Assembly: GCA_017540605.1 (NCBI GenBank)
Contig: JAFYAS010000057.1
Span: 1 to 64,000 of the forward strand
Source: Lachnospiraceae bacterium
GTDB lineage: Bacteria; Bacillota; Clostridia; Lachnospirales; Lachnospiraceae
Direction of reading: 5' to 3'
Length of the DNA: 64,000 bases
In this document: positions 41,783-50,103 of the stretch, one piece after another
Layout: every line of letters begins with the position of its first letter
Numbering within the stretch: the stretch's first letter is position 1
The notes under the pieces: generated by a model
What the model was told of the DNA's origin: nothing
Databases searched by the model: none
The model's input: only the letters and a program-made list of their open reading frames with translations
Program-made: the position numbers and the translations under genes

Positions 41783-42694
41783 ATGAAAAACGGGAAGTCA
41801 GGAACGATTGTAAGATACAACCGCTGGGCTTATATATTCCTAATCCCTTTCATGCTAGTATTCATCATATTCCAATTGGTTCCCCTGGTAACAACTATTT
41901 ATAACAGTTTCTTTGAGCATTACTTCTCAGGTCTTAAGGAGATTGGCCCTAACTTTGTTGGCTTGGCTAACTATGGCGAGTTGTTCAAGGGCGGAGACAT
42001 ATTGAAATATTTCGGTAATACGATGATCATGTGGGTTATGGGATTCATACCGCAGATATTGGTATCCCTTATTCTTGGAGCTTGGTTCTCCGATCCCAGT
42101 CTTCGTTTGAAGGCGCAGCCGTTCTTTAAGACGGTTATATATCTTCCGAATCTGATCATGGCGTCAGCATTCTCAATGCTTTTCTTTACGCTTTTTGCTA
42201 ATTCGGGTCCTATCAATCAGCTTTTAACAGGCTTAGGTATTTTCAAAGAGGCATATTCATTCATGTCTCATGTTGGAAGCGTTCGTGGTCTTGTTGCTGC
42301 CATGAACTTCCTTATGTGGTTCGGTAATACGACTATCCTGCTCATGGCAGGTATGCTTGGTATAGATACAGCGTTGTATGAAGCGGCAGAGGTTGATGGT
42401 GCTACATCATCACAGGTTTTCACAAAGATTACCCTTCCCCTTCTTAAACCTATTCTGATCTATGTTATGATTACATCACTTATCGGAGGTCTTCAGATGT
42501 TTGATGTACCTCAGATTCTTACAGATGGTGCAGGTGATCCCAACAGAACAAGTATGACACTCATCATGTTCCTTAATAAGCACTTGTACTCTAAGAACTA
42601 TGGTATCGGTGGTGCGCTTTCAGTATGCTTGTTCTTTATCACAAGTATCCTTAGCTTCATAGTATTCAGAATCAACAGTGCAGGCGACAATTAA
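41783..42694 (+). CDS. Sugar ABC transporter permease, MalF/UgpA type
   Basis: 303-residue permease with six predicted helices. The coupling EAA loop is readable: EAAEVDGATSSQVFTKITLPLLKP. ATG 41783 follows GGAGGTGG. About 20 residues differ from the inverted copy at 45512-46423. It pairs with the MalG-type permease 16 bases downstream. Confidence 0.93.
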   Translation: MKNGKSGTIVRYNRWAYIFLIPFMLVFIIFQLVPLVTTIYNSFFEHYFSGLKEIGPNFVGLANYGELFKGGDILKYFGNTMIMWVMGFIPQILVSLILGAWFSDPSLRLKAQPFFKTVIYLPNLIMASAFSMLFFTLFANSGPINQLLTGLGIFKEAYSFMSHVGSVRGLVAAMNFLMWFGNTTILLMAGMLGIDTALYEAAEVDGATSSQVFTKITLPLLKPILIYVMITSLIGGLQMFDVPQILTDGAGDPNRTSMTLIMFLNKHLYSKNYGIGGALSVCLFFITSILSFIVFRINSAGDN

Positions 42695-42710
42695 GGAGGT
42701 GTGATATAAG

Positions 42711-43565
42711 ATGGAAAAGAAAGAAAAAGGCTTAAGTGTTGGTACTCGTCGTACTATCGCTTATGTTGTACTCGTAATTATATCGTTCTTCTGCTTGTTC
42801 TGGTTCTATATGCTACTTATCAACTCAACACGTTCACACGCTGAGTTGGGTAGTGGATTCAGAGTGTTGCCCAGTACGTATTTGATCAAGAACTTGACAG
42901 GCATGTTCAATGGTACAGTTCCTATCCTTAACGGTCTTTTGAATTCCGTTATCGTAGCAACCTGTACAGCGGCTCTTTCTGTATATTTCTCAACACTTAC
43001 AGCATTTGCTATACATGCCTATGATTTCAAGCTTAAGAAACCGTTGTTTACATTCATTCTTGCAATCATGATGATCCCTACTCAGGTTACTGCTCTTGGT
43101 TTCATTCAGTTGGTTCGTAAGATGAATCTTATGAACAGCTTTATACCACTTATCATCCCTTCAATAGCTGCTCCCATTACCTTCTTCTATTTGAAGCAGT
43201 ATATGGAGACAGCGCTTCCTCATGAGCTTCTTGAGGCAGCAAGAATTGACGGTGCAGGAGAGTTGATGATCTTCAACAAGATCGCACTTCCTATCATGGT
43301 ACCCGGTATAGCAGTTCAGTTGATCTTTACATTCGTATCAAGCTGGAACAATTATTTCACTCCCGCTTTGGTACTTGTAGACGAAGATAAGAAGAAGACA
43401 CTTCCTATTTTGATAGCTCTTCTGAGAGGAGCGGATTTCCTGAAGTTTGATATGGGTGTCGTTTATGTGACGATCGCGTTCTCAATCTTCCCTGTAGTAG
43501 TTGTTTACTTGCTGCTTTCAAAGTACATCGTTGGTGGTGTAGCTGTTGGAGCCGTAAAGGGTTAA
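42711..43565 (+). CDS. Sugar ABC transporter permease, MalG/UgpE type
   Basis: 284-residue permease with six helices and EAA loop EAARIDGAGELMIFNKIALPIMVPG. AAGGAGGTG lies upstream in the spacer to the MalF-type gene. About 22 residues differ from the inverted copy at 44641, ten of them clustered in one external loop near residues 45-70. Confidence 0.93.
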   Translation: MEKKEKGLSVGTRRTIAYVVLVIISFFCLFWFYMLLINSTRSHAELGSGFRVLPSTYLIKNLTGMFNGTVPILNGLLNSVIVATCTAALSVYFSTLTAFAIHAYDFKLKKPLFTFILAIMMIPTQVTALGFIQLVRKMNLMNSFIPLIIPSIAAPITFFYLKQYMETALPHELLEAARIDGAGELMIFNKIALPIMVPGIAVQLIFTFVSSWNNYFTPALVLVDEDKKKTLPILIALLRGADFLKFDMGVVYVTIAFSIFPVVVVYLLLSKYIVGGVAVGAVKG

Positions 43566-43581
43566 TCAGGATTTTGACCAT

Positions 43582-43616
43582 AAAAAGAGGACAGGCGTGT
43601 GCTTGTCCTCTTTTTT
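43582..43616 (+). terminator. Intrinsic terminator of the first importer operon
   Basis: AAAAAGAGGACA, loop, TGTCCTCTTTTTT. The inverted copy ends with a closely similar hairpin at 44593-44627. Confidence 0.85.
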
Positions 43617-43625
43617 CGTTTTTGG

Positions 43626-43654
43626 TTGAATATGACGGATAATTGTGGTATTAT
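43626..43654 (+). promoter_or_regulatory. Promoter of the DUF624 gene
   Basis: TTGAAT (43626-43631), 17-base spacer, TATTAT (43649-43654). Confidence 0.5.
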
Positions 43655-43766
43655 TTTCGTATGTGCGGTAAGGTGATCCGTTATGGTCAAAGAAGAATGA
43701 TCATTAATCTTGTGATGAATAGGCGCATTCGGTGGAATGCGCTAAATTTTTAGGATGGAGTTATCT

Positions 43767-44435
43767 ATGGCTGAGAACAATAACACGCAGAAAAAACCTA
43801 ATATTATATTCAGATTTTTTGACAGATTCGGAGATTTGTTCGTTATAAACATACTATTTATAGTCTGTTCCATCCCGATCATAACAGCCGGCGCTTCTTT
43901 TTCAGCTATGCTCTATGTGACAAACAGGATGGTCATGAAAGAAGAAGGCAGGATATCAGAACTGTTTTTCAAAGGCTTTAAACAGAATTTTAAACTGGCA
44001 ACTCCTTTATGGATCATAGTTCTTGCTATAGCCTACGGTGCTCACTTTTCATATCAGTGCTCTCTCGGAGTGACCGGTCAGACTGCCAATATATTTACCG
44101 GATTTACCGCATTACTGCTGATAGTATTAACCTTCCTGCTTCCACTGTTATTTCCACTTGTTGCACGATATGACAATACCGTCGGAAGAACGCTGATCAA
44201 TTCACTGGTACTTTCCATCACCCATATAAAGCTTTGGATTAAGATCGTGATCATATGGATGGTTCCTATCATAATCTATTACATTAATATCCTGACGTTC
44301 TGGTACACCTGGTACCTTTGGATACTGATACTTACAGCAATCCTTTCCTATACGACATCGATGTTGGTTAAACCCCTATATGATGAACTTGAAGCTGATC
44401 ATAATGATGGCGAAGATAGTCAAGCGGAAAGCTAG
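43767..44435 (+). CDS. DUF624/YesL-family membrane protein
   Basis: 222-residue integral membrane protein with about five helices. It has the family opening FRFFDRFGDLFVINILFIVCSIPIITAGAS and the central LLFPLVARYDNTVGRTLINSLVLS. YesL proteins accompany sugar ABC importers in Firmicutes but their role is unknown. The ribosome-binding site AGGATGGAG supports ATG 43767. The final codons, including the TAG stop, overlap the group II intron remnant, so the original C-terminus may have been different. Confidence 0.85.
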   Translation: MAENNNTQKKPNIIFRFFDRFGDLFVINILFIVCSIPIITAGASFSAMLYVTNRMVMKEEGRISELFFKGFKQNFKLATPLWIIVLAIAYGAHFSYQCSLGVTGQTANIFTGFTALLLIVLTFLLPLLFPLVARYDNTVGRTLINSLVLSITHIKLWIKIVIIWMVPIIIYYINILTFWYTWYLWILILTAILSYTTSMLVKPLYDELEADHNDGEDSQAES

Positions 44436-44592
44436 CCTGATGTGATTTCTATTCGTCAGACCAGAGGTTTGCTTCCAGCTTCCTTCAGATTCCGCCTCAC
44501 GATGGACACCCTTGCTGTTCAGCTATACACTTCCCACTATCTGGGCGTGCTCGGGACTTGCACCCGTTAGAGCGCGCCCATGGCGCGCAAAC
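44429..44592 (-). mobile_element. 5' remnant of a class C (IIC) group II intron
   Basis: Read on the minus strand, the segment follows domain I of bacterial IIC introns (Oceanobacillus O.i.I1 type) block by block: GCGCGCCATGGGC, CGGGTGCAAGTCCCGA, AAGGGTGTCC, GGAATCTGAAGGAAGC, GCAAACC, GGTCTGACGAA, TCACATCAGGCTAG. The first base falls right after the T run of an intrinsic terminator, the target preferred by IIC introns. No reverse-transcriptase gene and no domain V follow, so it is dead. Confidence 0.82.
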
Positions 44593-44627
44593 AAAAAAGA
44601 GGACAAGCCGCGCTTGTCCTCTTTTTT
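44593..44627. terminator. Bidirectional terminator, target of the intron insertion
   Basis: AGAGGACAAG (44598-44607), loop, CTTGTCCTCT (44613-44622), with T runs on both strands. On the minus strand it ends the second importer operon. Confidence 0.82.
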
Positions 44628-44640
44628 ATTGATATTCCTT

Positions 44641-45495
44641 TTAACCCTTTACGGCTCCTACAGCTACACCACCAACGATGTATTTAGAAAGCAACAGATA
44701 AACTACCACTACAGGGAAAATTGAGAATGCGATCGTCATGTAAACGATACCCATATCAAATTTCAAAAAGTCTGCTGCACGGAGCATTGCTATAAGTATA
44801 GGAAGTGTCTTTTTCTTATCATTATCCACAAGTACCAATGCGGGAGTGAAGTAATTGTTCCAGCTTGATACGAATGTGAAGATCAACTGAACTGCTATAC
44901 CGGGTACCATGATAGGAAGAGCGATCTTGTTGAAGATCGTTATCTCGCTGGCACCGTCAATTCTTGCTGCCTCAAGAAGTTCATGAGGAAGTGCTGTCTC
45001 CATATACTGCTTCAGATAGAAGAAGGTTATAGGAGCTGCAATAGCAGGAATGATAAGTGGTATAAAGCTGTTCATAAGGTTCATCTTACGGATCAACTGA
45101 ATGAAACCAAGAGCAGTTACCTGAGTAGGGATCATCATGATCGCAAGAATGAATGTGAACAACGGTTTCTTAAGCTTAAAATCATATGCATGTATAGCGA
45201 ACGCTGTCAATGTAGAAAAGTATACAGAAAGCGCTGCTGTACAGGTTGCCACTATAACTGAATTCAACAATCCGTTAAGTATCGGCTGAGTACCATTTAA
45301 CATACCTTTAAGGTTTGCTATCATATATCCGCCGGGAATCAGTCTGAAACCTCGTCCTAACTCAGCATGTGAACGTGTTGAGTTGATAAGCAGCATATAA
45401 AACCAGAATAAACATAGGAACGATATGATCGCAAGTACGACATAAGCGATAGTTCGGCGTGTTCCAACACTTAAGCCTTTTTCTTTCTTTTCCAT
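44641..45495 (-). CDS. Sugar ABC transporter permease, MalG type (inverted copy)
   Basis: 284-residue permease, about 92% identical in protein to the gene at 42711 by my count. EAA loop EAARIDGASEITIFNKIALPIMVPG is intact. It belongs to the inverted duplicate importer. The external loop near residues 45-70 is the main region of divergence (GRGFRLIPGGYMIANLKGML), which may reflect a different partner binding protein. Confidence 0.92.
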   Translation of the reverse strand: MEKKEKGLSVGTRRTIAYVVLAIISFLCLFWFYMLLINSTRSHAELGRGFRLIPGGYMIANLKGMLNGTQPILNGLLNSVIVATCTAALSVYFSTLTAFAIHAYDFKLKKPLFTFILAIMMIPTQVTALGFIQLIRKMNLMNSFIPLIIPAIAAPITFFYLKQYMETALPHELLEAARIDGASEITIFNKIALPIMVPGIAVQLIFTFVSSWNNYFTPALVLVDNDKKKTLPILIAMLRAADFLKFDMGIVYMTIAFSIFPVVVVYLLLSKYIVGGVAVGAVKG

Positions 45496-45511
45496 CTTAT
45501 ATCACACCTCC

Positions 45512-46423
45512 CTAATTGTCGCCTGCATTGTTGATCCTGAATACTATGAAGCTTAGGATACTTGTGATAAAGAACAAGCATACTGAGAGTGCACCACCGA
45601 TACCATAGTTCTTCGAGAACAGGTGCTTATTGAGGAACATGATCAAAGTCATGCTGGATCTCATAGGATCACCTGAACCATTGGTAAGTATCTGAGGTAC
45701 ATCGAACATCTGAAGACCTCCGATAAGTGATGTAATCATAACATAGATCAGAATTGGCTTAAGAAGAGGGAGAGTGATCTTGGTGAACACCTGTGATGAT
45801 GTAGCACCATCAACCTCTGCCGCTTCATACAACGCAGTATCTATACCAAGCATACCTGCCATGAGCAGGATAGTCGTATTACCGAACCACATAAGGAAGT
45901 TCATGGCAGCAACAAGACCGCGCACGCTTCCTACATGAGACATGAATGAATATGCCTCTTTGAAAACACCCAAGCCTGTTAAAAGCTGGTTGATAGGACC
46001 CGTATCTGCAAACAGTGTGAAGAATAGCATAGAGAATGCTGACGCCATAATAAGATTCGGGAGATAAATAACCGTCTTAAAGAACGGTTGAGCCTTCAGA
46101 CGAAGACTGGGATCGGAGAACCATGCTCCGAGAATGAGAGATACCAAAATCTGCGGTATGAATCCCAATATCCACATGATCATAGTATTACCAAAATATT
46201 TCAACAAGTCCCCGCCCTTGAACAATTCGCCATAATTTGCAAGACCGGCAAAATTAGGACCGATCTCTTTAAGACCTGACATATAGTGCTCGAAGAAGCT
46301 GTTGTAAATGGTATTTACCAGGGGGATAAGCTGGAATACTATAAATACTACCATGAATGGGATTAGAAATATGTAAGCCCAACGGTTGTATCTGACAATC
46401 GTTCCTGACTTCCCGTTTTTCAT
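45512..46423 (-). CDS. Sugar ABC transporter permease, MalF type (inverted copy)
   Basis: 303-residue permease, about 93% identical in protein to the gene at 41783. The EAA loop EAAEVDGATSSQVFTKITLPLLKP is unchanged. The ATG at 46423 follows GGAGGTGG, as in the first copy. The gene is intact, but its operon has lost the promoter end through the conjugative element in the binding-protein gene. Confidence 0.92.
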   Translation of the reverse strand: MKNGKSGTIVRYNRWAYIFLIPFMVVFIVFQLIPLVNTIYNSFFEHYMSGLKEIGPNFAGLANYGELFKGGDLLKYFGNTMIMWILGFIPQILVSLILGAWFSDPSLRLKAQPFFKTVIYLPNLIMASAFSMLFFTLFADTGPINQLLTGLGVFKEAYSFMSHVGSVRGLVAAMNFLMWFGNTTILLMAGMLGIDTALYEAAEVDGATSSQVFTKITLPLLKPILIYVMITSLIGGLQMFDVPQILTNGSGDPMRSSMTLIMFLNKHLFSKNYGIGGALSVCLFFITSILSFIVFRINNAGDN

Positions 46424-46500
46424 GTATTCCACCTCCACAATTATAGTCTACAATTTGTTTTACCCGACTTAGTCAAGTGTGTCGGATCAGATAGTTAGTT

Positions 46501-46550
46501 AAAAATAGCGTGCCTGCAGGACGTAATGCCGAACAGGCACGCTCTTTTTT
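46501..46550 (-). terminator. Intra-operon hairpin of the inverted importer copy
   Basis: Arms AGCGTGCCTGC (46507-46517, plus strand) and ACAGGCACGCT (46533-46543). The one stem change relative to 41647-41683 turns an A-U into a G-U pair, so pairing is kept. Confidence 0.7.
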
Positions 46551-46599
46551 AATACACTTCTCTTAGGTTGTGTAATTCAAGTTTTTCCTAAGTTAATTC

Positions 46600-47972
46600 T
46601 TACTCGGGAACGTTAAGCTCAGGATACTTCTCCTTTACAGCCTTGTAGAACTGTGAAAGTGCCTCTTCCTTAGAAGCGTTACCATCAAAGTAGTTCTTCA
46701 TAGCCTTCTGGAACTCTTCGTTACATCCCTGATCGTATGCAGACTGCTTAAGAACGATCTTGTCAGCACCTGCTGCGAACATTCCAAGAGGATTCTGGCC
46801 ACCAAGAGGAGCAAATGCATATGAATCATCTGTAGCAGCCTTCTCCATAGCGGGCTTATTGTTAACGAAGTCATTGTCCTTCTTAACGATATCTGTCATG
46901 ATTGTCTCGTCTGTTGTCATCTTTCTCATGATATCAGCGATGAGTGCAGGGTTATCAGTACCCTTTGCAGCAGCGATCCATGTACCGCCCCAATAGAAGC
47001 CCATAGGACCTTCGCAAGCGCCCCAGCCGCCCTTAGCAGCTACTGACTCAGCGTCATCAGCATGCATAGAGAAGTTGATCAACCATGCGGGACCAAAGTA
47101 GCAGAATGTCTTTCCATCAGGATACATTCCCTTGTTCCAGTCATCTGACCAGAGATCAGCAGTAGTTGTCTGCTTAGCATCTACCATTGCCTTAGACTTG
47201 TCAACCCACTCCATGATACCGTCATCGATCTGAAGTGTGTCGTTCTCTACCCAAAGCTTAGAAGCGTTGTTAGAGTATACACGGAATGAATCGTTGGTTG
47301 TTGACTGCATAAGGTAACCCTTAGCCTGTACCTCTGCAGCCGCTGCATAGTACTTGTCCCAAGAATCGAGCTTAGCACCTACTTCAGCAGGATCGTCAGT
47401 TCCCCATACATCCTTAGCAATCTCACGGTTGTAGATAAGAACACCGGGACATCCCTGCCAAGAAACACCCTTAAGTGATCCGTCAGAAGCAGTCATGACA
47501 TCCTTGGTATAACCATACTGGTTAGAAAGCTCATCCATTGTGATACCAAGATCTGTAACAGGAAGTGTAACATCCTCATCTACATACTTGAGTGCGTAGT
47601 CAGCCTCTACGAGGAAGAGGTCGATCCTCTCGTCCTCAGCTGCACTCTCATTGCCGGGAAGCTTTGAATCAAGGTTATCCTGATAAGCATTTCCCTCGTT
47701 AGGAGTGATGGTGAATACTACATCGATATCACCGATCTTACCATGTGTTGCATCAACCTTCTCATATCCGGGATAGTGATCCTCAAGACGTGACTTGAAC
47801 TCCTCGTTCCAGCATGAGATGTTAAGAACCTTACCATCATTAGCGATGTCGGGCTTCTCAGCTGCTGCTTCAGTGGTATCCTCAGCTGCTGTTGTGTCCT
47901 CATCACTAGCTGCTGCAGTAGTATCCTCAGCAGCAGTTGTCTCGCCATCCTTAGGTGCCTCTGTTGTTGTAG
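46600..47972 (-). pseudogene. Sugar-binding protein gene truncated by the conjugative element
   Basis: Second copy of the binding-protein gene at 40120. From STTTEAPKDGE to the C-terminal ELNVPE the frame is open and closely similar, with no frameshift. Signal peptide, lipobox, start codon and promoter are missing: at 47972 the sequence changes abruptly from importer DNA to element DNA. The first in-frame ATG left is at 47538, inside the binding fold. The product could not be exported as a lipoprotein. The missing 5' part should lie at the far end of the element. Confidence 0.88.
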
Positions 47973-48037
47973 AATAGGTGCAGATATTTGGAAAGCTGAT
48001 GGCAGCTTGCTCTTGTTTTTTGCTTGCTACTAAAATG

Positions 48038-48904
48038 CTACTGTTGTAAGCAGTTTTCTTCGTTTAGTTTTTCCAAAGCATCAATTATCTCATTTTGCTT
48101 GTGTGGCAACATATGTGAATAAATGTTTAGTGTGGTGGATACATTTTCATGTCCCAGTCGTCTTGAGACAGTAACTATATCAAAGCCTTGGCTTATCAAA
48201 AGACTTGCATGAGAGTGTCTGAGATCGTGAATACGTATATGCTTTACATCACTTATTTTGCAGCCTCTATCCATTTCATGTATAAGAAGTGAGTTTGTGA
48301 AGGGAAATAATCTGTCGTCCTTAAGGGTTTTTGTAGATGCAATATATTCCCTGATTTCGTCTAAAAGAAATTGGGGTATCGGAACATTACGACGGCTCTT
48401 TTTGGTTTTTGGAGGATTGATTATGTCCTTTCCGTATAGCCGTGTATAGGTTTTTGTTATGGATATATGACCGTTTTGTATATCTATATCCTTGGGGGTG
48501 AGAGCCAAAAGCTCGCCTTCTCTTATTCCTGTCCAATAAAGTATCTCAAAACATAAAAAGGAATGCTTTTTGTTGCTAATAGCCCTTCTGAATCTTGTAT
48601 ATTCCTCCGGACGCCAATAGTTCATTTCGTTTGCGGCTCCGCTTCCTATACTGCCTGCGATGGTACAAGGATTTGCTGATAAACCATAATATTTCACAGC
48701 GTAATTGAATACCGCAGAAAGCTGATTGTTGATCGATTTTAGGTAGGTGGATGAATATTTTTTTTCGGATATGCTGTTTTGCCAGGTCCTTATATCAGCA
48801 GCAGAAATCTCAGAGATTGTTTTTTGCTTAAAGTATGGCAGAATATGTAATCTCAGGATGTGCTGTTTGGTGTCTAGAGTTGTTTCTCTGAGTCTTGGAG
48901 TCAT
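48038..48904 (-). CDS. int: Tyrosine recombinase/integrase, N-terminally short
   Basis: 288-residue phage-integrase family protein. The core-binding domain starts RLRETTLDTKQHILRLHILPYF. The catalytic residues are Arg in TGIREGELL, His-x-x-Arg in HDLRHSHAS, His in RLGHENVSTT, and Tyr in LNIYSHM. Relatives of the Tn916 type have about 100 more residues at the N-terminus for arm-site binding. Here the same frame stays open for 47 codons upstream and encodes part of the core-binding domain (TISKLVDIYLKD), but has no good start codon or ribosome-binding site. Either the gene is 5'-truncated or it uses an unusual start. Its 3' end is 65 bases from the junction with the target gene. Confidence 0.85.
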   Translation of the reverse strand: MTPRLRETTLDTKQHILRLHILPYFKQKTISEISAADIRTWQNSISEKKYSSTYLKSINNQLSAVFNYAVKYYGLSANPCTIAGSIGSGAANEMNYWRPEEYTRFRRAISNKKHSFLCFEILYWTGIREGELLALTPKDIDIQNGHISITKTYTRLYGKDIINPPKTKKSRRNVPIPQFLLDEIREYIASTKTLKDDRLFPFTNSLLIHEMDRGCKISDVKHIRIHDLRHSHASLLISQGFDIVTVSRRLGHENVSTTLNIYSHMLPHKQNEIIDALEKLNEENCLQQ

Positions 48905-48964
48905 ATCCTTAAGATATATATCTACGAGTTTAGAAATAGTTAATTCTGTTGTGGTGCGTGTGAT

Positions 48965-49035
48965 ATAATAAGGACAAATCAGAACAAAGCCGCATAAACA
49001 GTGGCTTCGGGAAGGTTTAGTCCTTATTATTTTTT
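48965..49035 (+). ncRNA. Structured element beside the integrase 5' end
   Basis: ATAATAAGGAC (48965-48975) pairs with GTCCTTATTAT (49020-49030), followed by five T. Inside, AAGCCGC (48987-48993) pairs with GTGGCTT (49001-49007). It looks like an intrinsic terminator with a branched loop on the plus strand, but no plus-strand gene precedes it. It may be a small RNA antisense to the integrase 5' region. Confidence 0.35.
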
Positions 49036-49201
49036 GGCATTTAAGTCAAGATTTTGGAAAAGGACAGCGCTGAAACCATCTAAAATCTCACATTACCCAT
49101 GATGCGTCAGGGAAACCGACGGGTTTCTTATATCGTGGGCAGGAGGTGAGTATAAGCTTATGACGCAATGTTTGTAGTTATAATATGAATGCATTGATAT
49201 A

Positions 49202-49258
49202 GGGACTAAATCAGTTTGCAGAATAAAACTATCTGCTGTCTGGTTTAGTCCCTTTTTA
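49202..49258 (+). terminator. Intrinsic terminator with branched stem
   Basis: GGGACTAAA (49202-49210) pairs with TTTAGTCCC, followed by TTTTTATTTTT; CAG/CTG and TGCAGA/TCTGC pairs lie inside. It follows a strong GGAGGTG at 49141 and a five-codon frame MTQCL, a possible leader. Confidence 0.65.
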
Positions 49259-49282
49259 TTTTTGGAAAGCGAGGTGGCGACT

Positions 49283-49459
49283 ATGAGAACGATATTTTTG
49301 GTAGCAGGGAAAGTGCTTATCTTTATACTGAAGATTATATGTAAGACAGCACTTGTGCTTGGAGCTTTGGCTTTATGTTCTGCAAAGATATTTCTCATGT
49401 TACTTATCTTGGTTGGACAGATAGCATTATGTTTTGTAAGACTTGGTGAATCTGTGTAA
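49283..49459 (+). CDS. Small hydrophobic membrane protein, 58 aa
   Basis: Starts MRTIFLVAGKVLIFILKI and consists almost wholly of two hydrophobic helices (about residues 3-25 and 28-50). GAGGTGG lies eight bases before the ATG. Small proteins of this kind occur at this place in related conjugative elements, but no function is known to me. An in-frame start at 49262 lies upstream of the ribosome-binding site and is rejected. Confidence 0.6.
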   Translation: MRTIFLVAGKVLIFILKIICKTALVLGALALCSAKIFLMLLILVGQIALCFVRLGESV

Positions 49460-49483
49460 GCAGTATTTGGAGAATGGGCAATT

Positions 49484-49640
49484 TTACGGATTTTTCAAAT
49501 GAATGTGGGCATATATACGGATTATTATGGATTTTAGTAGTGTATTATTATAACTGTTGTGGAGATATTCCATTGATTCATACGGATATTTTTCAAAATC
49601 CGATATTAGCGGATTTATTCGTAAATCGTGGGCATTTCCA
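49484..49640. repeat. Repeat-rich region upstream of parM (parC-like candidate)
   Basis: Degenerate direct repeats of ACGGATTTTTCAAA / ACGGATATTTTTCAAA and TACGGATTATTATGG, plus two GTGGGCAT units, within 160 AT-rich bases. Actin-type partition systems place their centromere just upstream of parM, so this is a reasonable parC or origin candidate. No protein-coding gene is supported here. Confidence 0.4.
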
Positions 49641-49719
49641 CGTACAAAAGGGTATTGTACCCTGATATGATATATATGTCGAACGAAATGAGGTTTGACA
49701 TACACTACAATTTAATAGT

Positions 49720-50080
49720 AGGCGTGATTAGAAAGTCTCTTAATCCTATGTGATAGGAATTTCTGAAACGGTGCGATGACGGTCGGCTGTTAAGCTGCTC
49801 AGATAAGGCTACTAGCCCGTCAGAAATTACTGAATATAATTCAGGCTAATAAAAAGAGAACGGAACACCGAAGCTGTGAGCCAAAAGCGATCAGTGGGGA
49901 GTTGGCAACTCATGAAAGTCCCTTGAGTAAGGACTTAAAAGTGTGACTTATGTCGTAATGCGTCGAGAGAACACGATCCTTAATGTTTCGGATGTCTACT
50001 GACTTTAACGAGTTTGGAGAATTCGCTAACGTGAGTGGATATCCTGCAAATTTATCTCACTCAAAGTCGCTGATGAATCT
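49720..50080 (+). ncRNA. Structured leader or RNA upstream of parM
   Basis: About 360 bases without a credible ORF hold a series of hairpins: CCTAT-GTG-ATAGG, an AATTTCTG / CAGAAATT stem enclosing GGCT-ACT-AGCC, CTGAAT-ATA-ATTCAG, CGG-AACA-CCG, GAGTT-GGC-AACTC, AAGTCC / GGACTT, and GTGAG / CTCAC. The density and regularity suggest a folded RNA. It may be the 5' leader of the ParM operon or an independent RNA. I do not recognise an Rfam family. Confidence 0.45.
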
Positions 50081-50103
50081 AAATGAATGGAGGTAGAAGA
50101 ACA

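Noticed and set aside
44641-47972. Recent exact duplication by assembly error
   Set aside because: The two importer copies differ at many synonymous and about 7-8% of amino-acid positions, so both are real.
49474-49665. 63-codon ORF downstream of the small membrane protein gene
   Set aside because: No ribosome-binding site, AT-driven composition, and it runs through the ACGGAT direct repeats.
50070-50076. Hammerhead ribozyme core (CTGATGA)
   Set aside because: The required stem II followed by GAAA and a closing cleavage triplet are not found around it.
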